This document shows positions 61,592-64,000 of a stretch of 64,000 bases of DNA, piece after piece. How positions within the stretch are numbered: the first letter of the stretch is position 1; each line of letters opens with the position of its first letter. Under the pieces are notes generated by a model. The model searched no databases. It was not told where the DNA came from and saw nothing but the letters and a program-made list of their open reading frames with translations. The DNA is from Zygnema cylindricum (lineage: Eukaryota > Streptophyta > Zygnematophyceae > Zygnematales > Zygnemataceae): positions 1-64,000 of the forward strand of contig JBBHKE010000485.1 of the NCBI GenBank assembly GCA_037447655.1. The letters run 5' to 3'. Position numbers and translations under genes: made by a program.

Positions 61592-64000
61592 CTGTACGTA
61601 ACTAAAATCTGCAATGCGTGAACTTATCAAAAAGTTTTCTTAGGCCTACGTTCCATTAGGCCGTTTTACGAATTATAAAACGGCCACGACCATTTTGGTA
61701 CACTTCTACTTTTGTCCTCACACTCATACTGAACCGTAGTACTTTAAGTTCGGGTTCAAAAATCATCCCGAACTGTGTTGCAAAAAGTAAATATTTTTGA
61801 GAAACCCTAGTTGTTCAAATCGCGCGATTTTTTCCTTTTTTTTCAGTTTCTACGTATTGCACGTGCTTTTTAAAAATATCGCAAAAAACCTTAAAAAACC
61901 CTAAACTGAAATGGCCAATTTACGGAACTTATAGACAAATTACGATAACTGTACGGTTTTTCACGTAAATTGTTGGGAAGTTGACAAACATATACGATGC
62001 ACGTATTGGTACTTTCTTTTTGTAAAATGAACAAGATGTTCACGGATAAGTACAAAATTTTATCGTACACGTATCGGTGACTAAACAGGATGTTCATGGA
62101 TAAATACGATATTTTATCCTACGTCTACGGATAATTTCAAAAAGAGACGCTGCAGCGTCACACTATTTGCGCGCCATAAGTTCAAAATGTGTACGGACGT
62201 TTTTTTCAAATTTTTGAAAAAAAACCGCCATGGAAACTTGAACGCGAATCTTGAAGGGAGACGCCATTACTGACGCCACGGCAATATTATTATGACAAAA
62301 AAAAAGCGTTATCCAGGATTTAAATCTGGTCCTACAAATTTTGCCGATACCCGATAAAAAAGGTCGGAAACCAATTGATAAGAAAGTACTAAGGGTACGT
62401 CCACATGTATTAAAGTATATAATTTTCTCTGTCTTTTTGCCCTAAAATTCAGGGAACTTTGACAAAAACTTTAGCCTACCAAAAAATATTTTTTACCAAA
62501 ATATAGTGAATGTTAGTTCATACTTTGGATGTAGGGCGTGTTTGTCGTCATGTGAACGCATTTTGGCGTTTTTCCCTTTTCGACCCCCGAGCAAGAGAAT
62601 CCAACCCAAAAAAACAAATCATCCAAAATCACCTAGAGTGGGTGATTTTAGTTCAAGTATTTCTCAAACAGCGAATGAAAAATGACCCACGCACGCGCTA
62701 CAAAAGTGTGAAAATTTTAGGACGAAGGAGAGTCCTCGCTATTTTTCTCGGTGTCGTCACGCGCATGTATGGAAAAAAAATTGCAGGGATCTCGGACCTC
62801 CACTTCCATTCATGGGGTCCTTTGCAAAATTTTGCGCCGTCGTCGCCTCTCCCCTCTCCCTCTCACATCATCGCTTTTATCGCACACTTTTTAGAACGAG
62901 AGACGACAATATTGGCATAAAATGAAAGAAATTTTAAAATATTATTTTTGACAATTTTTATGTTTTTTTTTAATGGCAAGTCGAGTGAGAAAAGTAGAAA
63001 AAACGAAATCGGAAAACAATGGCAAAAGTGATTGAATCAATGACGTCGACGTTGTCACAAGTGAGCGTGACGTCACAATATCACCAAACCCTAAACATCT
63101 ACGATTTCACAAAAATCTATACGTCTTAGGGTGTGTCCCCGTGTGTTCAAGTAGGGGTTTTTTTCCGTCGTTTTCACTGAAAATGGGACTTCCAACGAGA
63201 AAATATTACGCCGTACGAAAAATGGGCAAAAACACAAGTATATTTTGCATCATCTTGGAACTTGGAAGGTACGACAAGTTGGCGTTATTATCGCCGCGAC
63301 CCACTTCCAGCTTATCTTCACACTTGCAATAGAACTAAATCAAGACCTGACTTTAATCATAATACTACCCTATTGACGAATAGAAAACCTGGATTGCACG
63401 CGTGAAACGTCTTCGAAAAATTTTGAACAACGGAGAGTACACTCTATTTTTTCCCTGCTCGTCACGCGCATGTACATACAAAAATGACGAGCATGTACGG
63501 AAAAAATATCGTTGGGGTCTCAGACTTTCACTTTCATTCATGGGTCCTTTGCAAAAGTTTACGTCGTCCTCGTCTCTCCCCCTCTTTCTCACTCGACCGC
63601 TCCTATTTCTCTCTTATTTACACGAGATGCAGCAATAATAGTATCAAAAGAAAGATATTTTTTTTAATATTTTTTCCCAATATTTTTGGTATGAGCTTAA
63701 TGGCATATCGAATGATAAAAGATAAGAAAACGAAATCGGAAAGCCATGGCGAAAAATCTACGTACTGATGACGTCACATGGTAGCATGACTTCGCTATGT
63801 CACAAAACCCTTACCATCTACAACGTCACAAAAACCTCGACGTATACAACCGTCGTCGTTTTTGTAGACGTCACCAATTTTAGGAAGTTTCGTAGTTTCG
63901 TAGTCGTCTACATTTCGTTTCGTACTCTGTCGCACATTTTGTAGACGTCTACAATTGTCACATATTTGAAGTAATGAAGCCGCAAGTAACGATTGGCAAA
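61592..64000. other. Gene-free right flank
   Basis: Apart from the direct duplication there is no recognisable gene. A 14-base palindrome GACGCTGCAGCGTC lies near 62145. TGTAGACGTC-type phrases cluster at 63865-63960, at the window edge. Confidence 0.45.
62690..63840. repeat. Direct duplication of a 400-bp segment, offset about 715 bp
   Basis: The segment about 62690-63120 recurs at about 63395-63840. Shared landmarks are CGTCACGCGCATGTA, TCATTCATGGG(G)TCCTTTGC, AACGAAATCGGAAA and GTGACGTCACAA / ATGACGTCACAT. Divergence is considerable, so the event is old. The unit has no recognised coding capacity. Confidence 0.75.

Overview
This window looks like nuclear DNA from a land plant. It has spliceosomal introns, an AP2/ERF transcription factor with a cytokinin-response-factor (CRF) type N-terminal motif, and a transposon load dominated by Ty1/copia elements with small DNA transposons around them. 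I cannot place it in a lineage. Only two host-type genes are recognisable: the CRF/ERF gene (CDS 6753-8201, + strand, probable intron in its 5' leader) and three downstream exons that encode the C-terminal part of an AI-2E/PerM (UPF0118) membrane protein (9946-11517, + strand).

Layout. 1-2.9 kb: remains of two copia elements on the + strand. 2.9-6.1 kb: no gene, one TIR element (5187-5771). 6.1-11.5 kb: the two host-type genes. 11.5-16.8 kb: non-coding, with GA and AT microsatellites and a 300-bp TIR element with an 8-bp target duplication. 16.8-39.9 kb: a nest of copia elements, all on the minus strand. A decayed element C carries A0 in its gag. Against A0 lies a tandem compound element B (LTR-internal-LTR-internal-LTR, 21562-39885) with matching CAAGC at its outer ends. 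B in turn carries a complete element A1 (24860-31295, target duplication ATTAG) in its integrase region. 39.9-51.95 kb: a decayed DDE (pogo/Tc5-like) transposase gene on the minus strand, a CT-rich tandem array, and a complete + strand copia element D (45460-51796, target duplication GGGTT) that splits a minus-strand reading frame. 52-64 kb: gene-poor, AT-rich DNA with TA-flanked TIR elements, a hAT-like element with an 8-bp duplication, a 36-bp inverted repeat pair and a diverged 400-bp direct duplication.

The most interesting signal is in the A/B/D copia group. The gag ATG lies 20 bases inside the 5' LTR. Directly after the LTR, and inside the gag frame, is GGTTATGGGCCCACC, which is complementary to the anticodon stem-loop of plant initiator tRNA-Met. 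This is the half-tRNA primer arrangement known from Drosophila copia and yeast Ty5. The same LTRs carry antisense tRNA-like hairpins whose stem covaries between families, a conserved GTAC-rich hairpin, and paired ACGT-core (G-box type) sites. The nest can be ordered from sequence alone: C is oldest, then A0, then B, then A1; D is independent.
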